DNA of 64,000 nucleotides from contig NC_064043.1 in assembly GCF_932526225.1 (NCBI RefSeq), positions 12,770,085 through 12,834,084 on the forward strand, read 5' to 3'. The position numbers and the translations under genes were made by a program. The stretch is from Nematostella vectensis (Eukaryota; Cnidaria; Anthozoa; Actiniaria; Edwardsiidae). Below, piece after piece: positions 1 through 11,200 of this stretch. Below the pieces are notes generated by a model, which saw only the letters and a program-made list of their open reading frames with translations, ran no database searches and was not told the DNA's origin. Numbering within the stretch: the stretch's first letter is position 1; each line of letters starts with the position of its first letter.

Positions 1-3000
1 TTTAAGGATTTTTGAGGGGGAAGGGGGAGGGGGGTTTCTATTGGTCCCGTGGATATCTTTGTCTTCCTTCGTAGGCTCATCTTTTAGCGTGTGCTTCATT
101 TCCCTGTGCCAACGGCGGAACGTGCTCCGACTCATGTGATCTTGGTAGTTTTCACTGCACATGCGCACCAGGGTTTGCGGGAGGAATGTGCCATATATGG
201 GAAGGTTAGTTTATTTTCTACAGTTGTCATAGTTATTTTTTCAACAAGTTTTCCATTTAAACTAAAATGTTGCATGGATGCTCTTTCATAGGCCGAATGA
301 CCTATAAAAGTTTGTTACAAATTCAATGTCAAGTTTAAACCTTTCCGGCTATCATTATATCGCTTAGCCTGAGTATCAGGCGATGTTTGTTTTTTCAAAT
401 GTTGGAAAGGAAATATGAAAGTACGCCTAACACAAATACTAGACGCGACGCCTGCCGCCCCTTTTCATGCCACTGTCAAAATACGTGAGCTGTCAATTGT
501 CCCAATGACTCGCGTGGTGGCACAATTTAATACCCAAATCAAATTATAAACAGCATTTTATGTAAAAACAAAAATACATTGGTGTCATATGCAAGGGTAA
601 TAATTTTAGCAACGACAAACCCCGGTGAGGGTAACTTTATGTTAAATGATTTGAAACGCAAAGATAGTTCACGGCTCAGGAGATTAACGATTTAAGTAAG
701 TATATGACTGCAGATCCACACATTATAACAGAATATTCACATCACCAATTTACTACAGGTTTTTCCCTCTAAATAGACAAACCGCTGCTTGAACACAAAT
801 GCCATTATTTGATAAGCTTACTCAATCAACAACTCGAGGGAAGTGCCGCAAACAATCCCAAGCATTCTTCGTGCTCTCACAGACAAATTTCTCGAATATA
901 CGGCGCCTGGTCTGTCTAAAAATTTGATAGCTATTACTAATAATGTCCGTAGTATTAAGCAGCTTCTATGACATCCAGCGTCTTTGATATAACTAGTAGA
1001 TCTTCGCTTCGAAAAACGATACTGATGAGAAATAAACACACGCAATGACCGGCCTGGGCAATACATTTGATAGCAGGCGGAATTTTTCTAAAGAAAATGA
1101 GTAGAGGAAAATACATTTTTTTTAATGTTATAGAAAACGATTGCTGCTAACGCAAGGTCAAAAGCACTTTTGGAGTCCGCCATTACTCTGAGAACGAGCA
1201 GTCGACGGGTTAGGGCACTATATATAGCTGAACCAATCAGCGCGTCCCATTCAAGTGCCTTTTTTTTACCAATCAGGAGCCATGCCGGAATCCGGCATGA
1301 GAACATGCGATTTGAACAGTACTTGTATCAGGCCCTTGTCTCGTTTCTCGCCGGCGCGATAGGAACATCCCCCCCTCGCTACGAGGCAAAATTCCATTGT
1401 CCTGTCATGTTTCGAAACTCCCCCTTCATAGGATTTTCTTTAGTCATAGTTTCGAGCTTGGCTACGTTTATATCCATCTATCTGACAATCTTCTCATTGC
1501 CATATTTTCTAGATGGCAATAGATACAAAATTGCTTTTTATTCAAGAATTCAGAAATAAGAGATTTGGGGGCACATTGTTTTTTACAAATTCATAATCAA
1601 CGTTTGTTAATAAAGCTTCCGAAAAAAGCAGGAACTGGAGTTCGCAGGAGAAAACAATCCAATTTTTACTTTTGGGTGCATCGGACGTGATTTCGCTTTT
1701 AGAACTTTCTAGCATTTGCTAAATTCCTCCTAAGACAACCGCACTCCATTGAATTGAATCTAATAAATTACGACAATTACACCTGAAACCAACCCCCGCC
1801 CACCCATAAAAACTCCTTGGTATGGACCTGGAGTCGCACGTGCTGAAATGCGTAACTGGATTATTGTTTCAGGGTGGAATGGCTCTAGTGCCCAGACCCC
1901 GGGACGCTCATGCCTACAGTTGAAAGAGATGGGTTTCGCTAGGGGCGACGGAAAGTACTGGATCCGACCAAAACTTGCCATGCAACCTTTCACTGTGGTC
2001 TTTGAAATGACGACCGATGGAGGTGAGTCGTGGAAGGCACGAAACTAAGAGGGTACGCAGGGGGCTCGCATCCCCTATCACTCACCAAAAAGTGGGTCAT
2101 TTAAAAAAGATTTGATATTAGGGAGGGACGTTTGAAGCTTGCAAACAGACCGAAATTACAAAATGTTTGTTACACGGTTTGTTTGAGATTTCCCTTGACG
2201 TTTTTTTTCCTTTTTGCTTCAGGTGGATGGACCCAGTTGAAGAATTTTGTTTATGGTTCAACAACATTCACAACTATGGAAACTACGTCTAATTACACTA
2301 GAATCACAGAAAACATTGTTCAAAAAGATCTGCTCGTCACAACTAGTGGGCTTGCAAATCTTAAGAAAGACATGGGCTTCGATCAATTGCGCTACTATTG
2401 TCGCAAGCAGGCTGTTAACAGGACAGTCCATATAATGACAAACAAAGACGAGAGAGGAAGACAGGCTATAAGGTAAAGATGCGGCTGAAACCTTTTCGGT
2501 TTTTTTTTTTTCGCTGGTATAAGATGAATGGCCTGCAGGAAAGAAATATTTCCAGATGCTCATGACTCTTTGGCTTGTGCCAATTTTCAGGTGTCTTCTG
2601 GAGACGCCAGATCCCCGGCCAGTTGCCTGTGGCTCGTTTACTTGTCTCCCTGACGACGACTCCATCTTGACCCAAAACTGTGACAAGTGGGGCAACAACT
2701 GCCCTAACACCCCCTGCAACCACTGGGGACACACAGGTTTTACCGGAAACTTGAGAGTCTATTGTCGACCAGGCTATTATAAAGACAGTGACGGTATAGT
2801 CCGAACGTTTGGTGTCCTTCCCGCGAGAAATGAACTGTGGTGTGATGACCATAGACACGATAATCTTAGACATGGCGATAAGTTCTCGATCTACGCAAGA
2901 TAAGTCTTTTCTAATATTCAAATTTTCGAATAGGCGCCCCTTTAGTTCTTTACTTTATGCTAACGAGTCTTGAACGTGAAGCGAGGGTCAGGTGTTATTT

Positions 3001-3553
3001 ATAGGCTTAGCATCACTCTACACGACCAGCCCCCAGAGCTTTTTGTGCTCTTTCTTGCCTCAAACACAGGTATCCCGAGGTATCCCGAGTATCGACGAGG
3101 CTGACTCAACTTCATTTCCTAAGGGGGAGTTATTGCAACGGGATGCACACCTCCTACATAAGTCATATGTATGATATGGAAAAAGCATAGCACTTTTTGG
3201 CCGCCAGGGGTGGACTACGCATCCCCCTGTGTAAAATTCAATGTCAATTTATTATACTTTCAAATTTATATTTAATTCAACTTTATCTATCTGGATATCG
3301 ATCTAGACTTTGAGCATGATCAAGTTCGAGCTAGTTTGATTTGGCGTACAAAAGTATCTATGATTATTATGTCTGCATGATCACAAATGTACAGTATCTA
3401 ATGGATTAATAAAAATTTTGTTACAACTCAAAGAAGTCGTGTTGAAGTACGTACATTCATTAGGGCAGCATTAGCAACACTGCAGAGAGCGCTTGTACAC
3501 TTCAAATATTGAAGGACTGGTCAAAACATCAAGACAAGGAAGAAACCATAATA
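1..3553. repeat. Segmental duplication, copy 1 (left edge outside window)
   Basis: This segment reappears as 8215-12253 in the same orientation. By eye the copies differ by only a few substitutions per hundred bases plus small indels. The match starts at the first base of the window, so the unit may extend further left. It ends at 3553 after the shared text about an AAGAAACCATAAT motif. The match is interrupted around 3180-3285, where copy 2 has about 0.5 kb of different sequence. The unit holds three exons of a fibrinogen-like protein and about 1.8 kb of upstream non-coding DNA with a TATATATA box and an ACCAATCAG box (1216-1245). Confidence 0.93.
1873..2903 (+). CDS. Fibrinogen-like secreted protein, last three exons, copy 1 (partial)
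   Basis: Three exons, 1873-2022, 2223-2472 and 2591-2903, join in frame (phases 1, 1 and 2) with AG acceptors and GTGAGT/GTAAAG donors. They encode about 237 residues ending in a TAA stop. The start matches the N-terminal part of fibrinogen-type domains: GRSCLQLKEMG, then DGKYWIRP, then MTTDGGGWTQ across the first intron. The rest (YYCRKQAVNRTVHIMT, ACGSFTCLPDDD, a Cys/Trp-rich stretch, FSIYAR end) does not show the canonical FReD core and looks like a lineage-specific C-terminal domain. Secretion is inferred from cysteine content. Upstream exons (signal peptide, probably PAN) lie outside the window or were not found. Oddity: the conserved Cys before EMTTDGG is Phe here (codon 2001-2003), whereas copy 2 keeps Cys. 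Confidence 0.75.
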
Positions 3554-4118
3554 CATAGTCCCGTTCACCCCCCTGAGCGTCCCGGTAGCTTTTGTTCCCC
3601 TCCTGCCTTCCCGACCGTTCTTTATCCGAAATCCGGTCCCCACTAGGGATGAAATATTTACTTGAGGGGGGGATGGGGAGGGGGGGGGGGGGGCTGGTAT
3701 GAGAATTCCAAAAGCAAGAACAAATATACGTTGAAACTGAAATACCCACTATAAGGCCAATGGTTCAACAAAAAAGAATTTGTGCACCCCCCCCCCCCCC
3801 CCCAAATAATAATAATAATGGTTTGACCGTTAGTTTCAGTTTCACTTTCAGTTTATTTTTAGTCATTGGAAGTACATATTTTGAATTAAAGGTGATAATA
3901 CACGCATCTACAGAGTGTGGCAAGGAGGCCCGTAGGAAACCACAATGCGTATGTGAGACAGACCTCCTACATCTGTCGTTCCTGGTAACTAAATAATCCC
4001 TATAGATTTAATTCGCACACATTTAGAGCGTAGCGCACGGCTGCCGATCACTGTAACGATCTTTCGAAATCGAAAAAATCGCATTAAAGCGACAACAGAA
4101 AAGAAAAAGGATTCGACC
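3554..4118. other. Intergenic DNA with inverted G-run and C-run
   Basis: No coding exon is recognisable here. The stretch has a G-rich tract around 3666-3693 and a C17-class run around 3786-3802, facing each other about 90 bp apart, followed by an (AAT)n tract. It lies directly after the end of the duplicated unit and before the sulfotransferase pseudogene. Confidence 0.6.
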
Positions 4119-4874
4119 TGAACTAAATTTTTTGACCATCTCAAAGGCCATTATTCGTGTCCAATGTGACGACGATAATTTCTGACCAAAAAAAGTCGTT
4201 GCCTTACTGTAAGTCGTCCGGTTCAAACTCTAGCTGAAGATCACTACCAGTCATCCATACGCCTGCTCTGCTCATCGAAATAGTTACGCCAGTCACCCAC
4301 CCCCCTTTGCGTATGAACTTAAAACCAGGCTTGAAATCGGGCCTTTATTTTAGGTAGAATTGCTCTCCGTCTTTCATGGCATCAAAGGTTGTCTGACGAA
4401 CGATCCTTGCAATTACCTCCTCAGATGGCGATCTTCCGACAAATGACACAATTTGACGAACAGTGCTTGGTAAATCCTAAGACAGTAAACCGTGAAAAAG
4501 CTTGTAAGATTTAAGCCTTATAATGCAGTATTCATAAATGAATCTCCATCTGACCTCTTGAAAATTGTACTCTGTTTATGTTGGGTAGGCCATTACTTTT
4601 TACGATATTTTATGAGTTTCATGTTGAAAAATAAAGTCGAAGATCTAAAACAAGAAGATAAGGTGTTTTATCTTATTTCTACAAGAATAAAGCGATAACA
4701 GCCTGGCGTTTTTTATTATTTTCTGTGTGCTCGCAAGTCAATGAGAAGTTGGCCCCTGCCATGACGTCAAAGCCCTACTAAACCAATCAAGATCATTCAA
4801 GACTGTGTATTATGCATCAATGGCCTTCTTGTCGATGGTGGCGAGCGTCGCTATATAAAATAATTGTAAATAAA
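4119..4874 (-). pseudogene. Broken sulfotransferase last exon plus intron, truncated
   Basis: The minus-strand stretch 4204-4476 is homologous to the last exon of the two intact SULT genes (14589-14885 and 23117-23413). The flanking DNA also matches: the downstream flank from about 4119 and the intron up to 4874. Three lesions are visible against the intact copies. About 20 bp coding for part of the MYTRMM stretch is missing near 4256. A base change or indel in the CCCACC..CCTTTGCG segment shifts the frame near 4301. A TAA stop replaces the arginine-lysine codons upstream of RPDFKPG near 4352. The AG acceptor at 4477-4478 survives. No earlier SULT exons follow, because homology stops exactly where a 1.1 kb inverted-repeat element begins. 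No product is expected. Confidence 0.85.
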
Positions 4875-5976
4875 ACGGCATTACTAAAAAGAGGAACCAG
4901 CGGAACCAGTATATTTCGTTTAGTTATAGGGGTAGTGATGTCATACTAGGATCACCATTTATTTACTTTCTAATCTGCAAAAAACGTTGAAAGTTGAAAG
5001 TTCCGAATAAGAAAAAAAATCCTTGTTTAGAAGCGCGTCTTGTTAGTAGCGTTGTCCATAGTGTCCTGTTAGAGATAACGCCAAATATCATACTGTAATG
5101 CTGCAAGCGTGCAGAGGGCACGATTGTAACTTTTTTTTAGATGTACATGTGCTGAATGAATACAATCAAAATCCAATCTGAAACAATTGTAAGTAATTTT
5201 AAAGTACTTTAAAGTACTTTGAAGATTTCAAAACAATTCAAAATTTAAGATCTGGCCACCACACACCGGGATATCTAGAAATATTATGCAATTATAGCCT
5301 AGCAAAGATTGCCGTTGTCAATCAAAACTTTAGATAACATCGCCTTACGTAAGGTATAGGGATTGTACGGAGCCCGGGAAGTGCCATTGTAGATCGCACT
5401 TTTTTTTTTTGGATCGTGTTCATTTATTAGGGGATCGCGCGTACATTTTTGGGGATCACGCTAATTTTTTTTTTTTTTTTTGATCGCGTACACATTTTTT
5501 TCTCGACTATTTTCCCGACTTTTTTCTCGACTTTTTTCCCGACTTTTTTCAATGAATACAATGAATACGATTTAATTTCGTTCTAATCTCTATAGAAATC
5601 CGAATCCAGTTTTTTTTTTCTCTCTTTCGAAACGTGACTGGTGGTTTGTCTTAATACTTTCCTTTGTATTGCCACTACCGACGTTGATCAGTAACAGGTT
5701 CTGTCAGTAGGTAAAGGCGATAATAGCGGCGATTGATAATTCAATTGGCTTAATAGCTTTAGGACCAATCGGCGTACTGTAATGTACGTACCATGCACAA
5801 AACGCAAGGCGAGGCGATTAAACATTCCGTTGTGACTTCAGTAATGGCAAGTGCGCTACGTTTTTTCACCCATATTTGACATTCATTCATATGCAATTTG
5901 ACATCCCTATCCCTATAACTAAGCGGAATATACTGGTTCCGCCGGTTCCGCCGGTTCAGCTTTTTAGTAATGCCGT
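4875..5976. mobile_element. 1.1 kb non-autonomous DNA transposon with about 70-bp inverted ends
   Basis: The left end reads ACGGCATTACTAAAAAG followed by GGAACCAG repeats and a TTAGTTATAGGG block, to about 4942. The reverse complement of 5905-5976 gives the same order of motifs with a few mismatches. The interior is AT-rich, with T-runs and degenerate TCTCGACTTTTTTC repeats at 5510-5550. There is no transposase-like reading frame. No clear target duplication is visible. The element ends the homology of the SULT pseudogene. Confidence 0.8.
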
Positions 5977-6371
5977 CAAATGTTAGTAACTTGGTGCATA
6001 TCTGAAGGCAATCCATACAAGTCTTATGCATTGTGCTTCTAATGAAGCCAGAGTACTACATGACCACTGCCGGACTGGTAGCACCAGCGGGTGTAAATAC
6101 CAGAAAGACAAAGCAGACCACACCAATACATTTAAGCACGGATCATCAGCATTTTACACATTGACACTCGACCCTCGAAAATTACCTACACTACTAAAAT
6201 CTCATTCGGGGCCGTTCTATATTATTCAAGCTAAGCAGCGCTTGTGCAAGATTAACAGCCTAAACAGGGGCCGCAGGCCACCCTAAGAAGTGAGGCTAAA
6301 TTTTCCCACGGGGTGGGAAAAATGCCTTTTTCTGATATAACTGTGTGACATTTCTTGTTCATCTACGGTAG
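5977..6371. other. Region upstream of the PAN exon
   Basis: A reading frame at 6026-6286 is open but shows no signal peptide, domain or splice context I can recognise. I treat this as non-coding or as intron of the gene carrying the PAN exon. A pyrimidine-rich TTTCTTGTTC tract and an AG at 6370-6371 form the acceptor of the next exon. Confidence 0.4.
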
Positions 6372-6586
6372 ACCGCATGTTGGTCGATCACGTGATATCC
6401 TCCCATGACGTCACCAGTCCAATCCATTGTTCGATGGAGTGCTTGTCCAATCATCGCTGCGCCTCCTTCAACTTTAAAAAGCAGATCACGCCACCACACG
6501 TGTGCGAACTGAACAACCAATCAGCAGCCGCGGTGCCAATGGCTCTGGTCAACAAGACTGACAGTGATTACTTTGATAATAGAGAT
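6372..6586 (+). CDS. PAN/apple-domain exon of fibrinogen-like gene copy 2
   Basis: The exon is bounded by an AG acceptor (6370-6371) and a strong GTAAGT donor (from 6587). It encodes a short PAN/apple module: HCSMECLSNHRCASFNFKK, then VCELNNQSA, then SDYFDNRD. The C-x3-C-x5-CASFNF-x9-C-x-LN spacing is typical of PAN modules, which bind protein or carbohydrate in secreted proteins. PAN followed by a fibrinogen-like module is a common cnidarian architecture, so this exon probably belongs with 10117-11147. The donor is phase 0 but the 10117 acceptor needs phase 1, so at least one linking exon is missing from the model, or the two belong to different transcripts. Exons for a signal peptide were not found. 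Confidence 0.7.
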
Positions 6587-8214
6587 GTAAGTACTTTGAG
6601 GCTCCATTGAACAAACGCAAGACAAACAAAGATACACACATGGATGTATAATGGATGCCTGTCTCTAGATTTGTCAGCAAAACAAAGACAAAAGGCTACG
6701 TGCATGATGTTGGTACCCACTTAAAAACGCGCCAATTTACGCTCGAAACTCTGGAATAACGCTTTCAAATCTTTTTTTAAACAATATGTCAAGGCTGTTA
6801 GACAACGTCGTTCCAATAGAATGAAATATAAATTTTGCTTTTGGCTGACGCATATTTTGTTTAAGAACGTTTAAATTGAGCAAAAAGACAAAAGCGTGCG
6901 TAACATCAAGCCAGTTGCCTTACGAATAATTGGAAATAATGTACTTTATTAATGTCGTATTTAAAATGGGATTGACATTACCATTAATATTTCGTTTTTT
7001 GTGTAATATTTTTTTTCCGATGATAATTAAAAAAATATTGCGGATTTTCTAGGGCCTGACCATTTGTCCCCCTCTAATGTACACTTCACGAGAACTAAAA
7101 ATTAAAGTTGTATTTTCTAATGTTATTTTATTCATAAATCGTGTACAATAGAAATCGACATACGTTTGACTACGACTGTCAATAAAAATTTAGTCGTTTG
7201 ATAGACTTGATTTCTTATAATAACTGATAAAGCGAGGCTTGACCATTTGTCCCCCTCACAAAATTATATTATCACCAAAACTACTACCTTTACCCGGTGA
7301 AAACGCCCGCTACGGGCCCTCTAGCATTCTTTCTTGATGCCCGCTGGACAGTACTTTACAAGTGGCGGGCGTCTAAAGATATGCCCGCTAAACACCCGCT
7401 AGCGTGCCTTGACGAACGTCCGCCGCCCGCTAACGTGCCTTCTGAGACAGGCCCGCTACTTGCCCGCTAGCGTGCCTTCCAAGACACGCCCGCTAGCATG
7501 CCTCGACAAACGCCCGCTACTTGCCAACTAGCGTGCCTTTCTAGTAAGGTGAAAGGAAATACAGCAAAATTTTGAGCCGTTTGTGCGGGCAAAACCGGAC
7601 TCGGGCTAGCCGGGCCCTTTTAATAACTACTTGGCCTTTGACGCTTGCCTGCTCGGAAAACTGGGCGGGCAAAACTTAAACTTTATTTTGTCAACAACAT
7701 TACGGTACTTACACTATATAAATACATAACAAGGACACACAAAACGGATACACTACCAAACGGATAAGTTTACTCAAAAGTGAAGGTGCAACGGTACACT
7801 AATTAACTAAATTATATAATGCAAGTGGCACGTAATTCTGTGACATGCACAGGTAGGTTTCCGAAGTCCACGTACAAGGACGTTCAACATCAAGTTTTGT
7901 GTGTTCTCTATTTTTATCAAGTAGTCCAGTCAATCTGTGGTTTCGGTGGAACTAATTGCAATAGAATTTCTCTCAACGGATTTAGGGTTATAGAACGCTA
8001 AAACCGGGCCTCAATGACTTGTTGACAAGCGGGCTTATTGCGCGGTAGCGGATGTAAAAACGGACGCCACCGGGCAAAATCTACGTTTGTTACGCCATCG
8101 GATAATAACCTTGCACATAGCTAAAAAGATGGATAAAAAAAAAACACCATGAAGGCGTCTTTAAACTATCTTATTATTAGACTCTTGCTTTTTCTTTCTT
8201 GTCTTCCCCTCTTT
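6587..8214. other. Probable intron with direct repeats and GC-rich degenerate repeat
   Basis: A 17-bp direct repeat, GACCATTTGTCCCCCTC, occurs at about 7058 and 7240. Around 7300-7545 a degenerate tandem repeat of CCCGCTAGCGTGCCTT-like units forms a GC-rich island in AT-rich surroundings. A TATA-like CTATATAAATA lies near 7713, and a 60-codon open frame starts at 7819, but neither has further support. No exon with the phase needed to join the PAN and fibrinogen-like exons could be assigned. Confidence 0.5.
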
Positions 8215-11200
8215 TTTAAGGATTTTTGAGGGGGAAGGGGGAGGGGGGTTTCTATTGGTCCCGTGGATATCTTTATCTTCCTTCGTAGGCTCATCTTTTA
8301 GCGTGTGCTTCATTTCCCTGTGCCAACGGCGGAACGTGCTCCGACTCATGTGATCTTGGTAGTTTTCACTGCACATGCGCACCAGGGTTTGCAGGAGGAA
8401 TGTGCCATATATGGGAAGGTAAGTTTATTTTCTACAGTTGTCTAAGCTTTATAACATGGTTCTTACATAGTTATTTTTTCAACAAGTTTTCCATTTAAAC
8501 TAAAATGTTGCATGGATGCTCTTTCATAGGCCGAATGACCTATAAAAGTTTGTTACAAATTCAATGTCAAGTTTAAACCTCTCCGGCTATCATTATATCG
8601 CTTAGCCTGAGTATCAGGCGATGTTTTTTTTTTTCAAAGGTTGGAGAGGAAAAATGAAAGTACGCCTAACACAAATACTAGACGAGACGCCTGCCGCCCC
8701 TTTTCATGCCACTGTCAAAATACGTCGGCTGTCAATTGTCCCAATGACTCGCGTGGTGGCACAATTAAATACCCAAATCAAATTATAAACAGCATTTTAT
8801 GTAAAAAAAAAAATACATTGGTGTCATATGCAAGGGTAATAATTTTAGTAACGACAAAGCCCGGTGAGGGTAACTTTATGTTAAATGATTTGAAACGCAA
8901 AGATAGTTCACGGCTCAGGAGATTAACGATTTAAGTAAGTATATGACTGCAGATCCACACATTATAACAGAATACTCACATCACCAATTTACTACAGGTT
9001 TTTCCCTCTAAATAGACAAACCGCTGCTTGAGCACAAATGCCATTATTTGATAAGCTTACTCAATCAACAACTCGCGGGAAGTGCCGCAAACAATCCCAA
9101 GCATTCTTCGTGCTCTCACAGACAAATTTCTCGAATATACGGCGCCTGGTCTGTCTAAAAATTTGATAGCTATTACTAATAATGTCCGTAGTATTAAGCA
9201 GCTTCTATGACATCCAACGTCTTTGATATAACTAGTAGATCTTCGCTTCGAAAAACGATACTAATGAGAAATAAACACACGCAATGACCGGCCTAGGCAA
9301 TGCATTTGATAGCAGGCGGAATTTTTCTGAAGAAAATGAGTAGAGGAAAATACATTTTTTTTAATGTTATAGAAAACGATTTCTGCTAACGCAAGGTCAA
9401 AAGCACTTTTGGAGTCCGCCATTACTCTGAGAACGAGCAGTCGACGGGTTAGGGCACTATATATAGCTCAACCAATCAGCGCGTCCCATTCAAGTGCCTT
9501 TTTTTTACCAATCAGGAGCCATGCCGGAATCCGGCATGAGAACATGCGATTTGAACAGTACTTGTATCAGGCCCTTGTCTCGTTTCTCGCCGGCGCGATA
9601 GGAACACCCCCCCTCGCTACGAGGCAAAATTCCATTGTCCTGTCATGTTTCGAAACTCCCCCTTTTCTTTAGTCATAGTTTCTTTAGTCATAGTTTCGAG
9701 CTTGGCTACGTTTATATCCATCTATCTGACAATCTTCTCATTGCCATATTTTCTAGATGGCAATAGATACAAAATTGCTTTTTATTCAAGAATTCAGAAA
9801 TAAGAGATTTGGGGGCACATTGTTTTTTACAAATTCATAATCAACGTTTGTTAAGAAAGCTTCCGAAAAAAGCAGGAACTGGAGTTCGCAGGAGAAAACA
9901 ATCCAATTTTTACTTTGGGGTGCATCGGACGTGCTTTCGCTTTTAGAACTTCCTAGCATTTGCTAAATTCCTCCTAAGACAACCGCACTCCATTGAATTA
10001 AATCTAATAAATTACGACAATTACACCTGAAACCAACCCCCGCCCACCCATTAAAACTCCTTGGTATGGACCTGGAGTCGCACGTGCTGAAATGCGTAAC
10101 TGGATTATTGTTTCAGGGTGGAATGGCTCTAGTGCCCAGACCCCGGGACGCTCATGCCTACAGTTGAAAGAGATGGGTTTCGCTAGGGGCGACGGAAAGT
10201 ACTGGATCCGACCAAAACTTGCCATGCAACCTTTCACTGTGGTCTGTGAAATGACGACCGATGGAGGTGAGTCGTGGAAGGCACGAAACTAAGAGGGTAT
10301 GCAGGGGGCTCGCATCCCCTATCACTCACCAAAAAGTGGGTCATTTAAAAAAGATTTGATATTAGGGAGGGACGTTTGAAGCTCGCAAACAGACCGAAAT
10401 TACAAAATGTTTGTTACACGGTTTGTTTGATATTTCCCTTGACGTTTTTTTTTTCCTTTTTGCTTCAGGTGGATGGACCCAGTTGAAGAATTTTGTTTAT
10501 GGTTCAACAACATTCACAACTATGGGAACTACGTCCAATTACACTAGAATCACAGAAAACATTGTTCAAAAAGATCTGCTCGTCACAACTAGTGGGCTTG
10601 CAAATCTTAAGAAAGACATGGGCTTCGATCAATTGCGCTACTATTGTCGCAAGCAGGCTGTTAACAGGACAGTCCATATAATGACAAACAAAGACGAGAG
10701 AGGAAGACAGGCTATAAGGTAAAGATGCGGCTGAAACCTTTTCGGGTTTTTTTTTCGCTGGTATAAGATGAATTGCCTGCAGGAAAGAAATATTTCCAGA
10801 TACTCATGACTCTTTGGCTTGTACCAATTTTCAGGTGTCTTCTGGAAACGCCAAATCCCCGGCCAGTTGCCTGTGGCTCGTTTACTCGTCTCCCTGACGA
10901 CGACTCCATCTTGACCCAAAACTGTGACAAGTGGGGCAACAACTGCCCTAACACCCCCTGCAACCACTGGGGACACACAGGTTTTACCGGAAACTTAAGA
11001 GTCTATTCTCGACCAGGCTATTATAAAGACAATGACGGTACAGTCCGAACGTTTGGTGTCATTCCCTTTTACGGAGAACTGTGGTGTGATGACCACAACA
11101 ACGGCAATCTTAGACATGGCGACAGGTTCTCGGTCTACGCAAGATAAGTCTAATCTAATATAAATGTTCAAAAAAGGGACTTCATGCTAACGAGTCTTGC

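Noticed and set aside
1170-1559. 129-codon frame in the first duplicated copy
   Set aside because: The second copy (9409-9672) is shifted and truncated by small indels, and no domain or signal peptide is visible. The lack of conservation argues against coding.
2992-3174. Conserved frame downstream of the fibrinogen-like stop (GIPSIDEADST) in both copies
   Set aside because: It lies after the stop codon in the 3' flank. Similarity is explained by the segmental duplication, and the two frames diverge at both ends.
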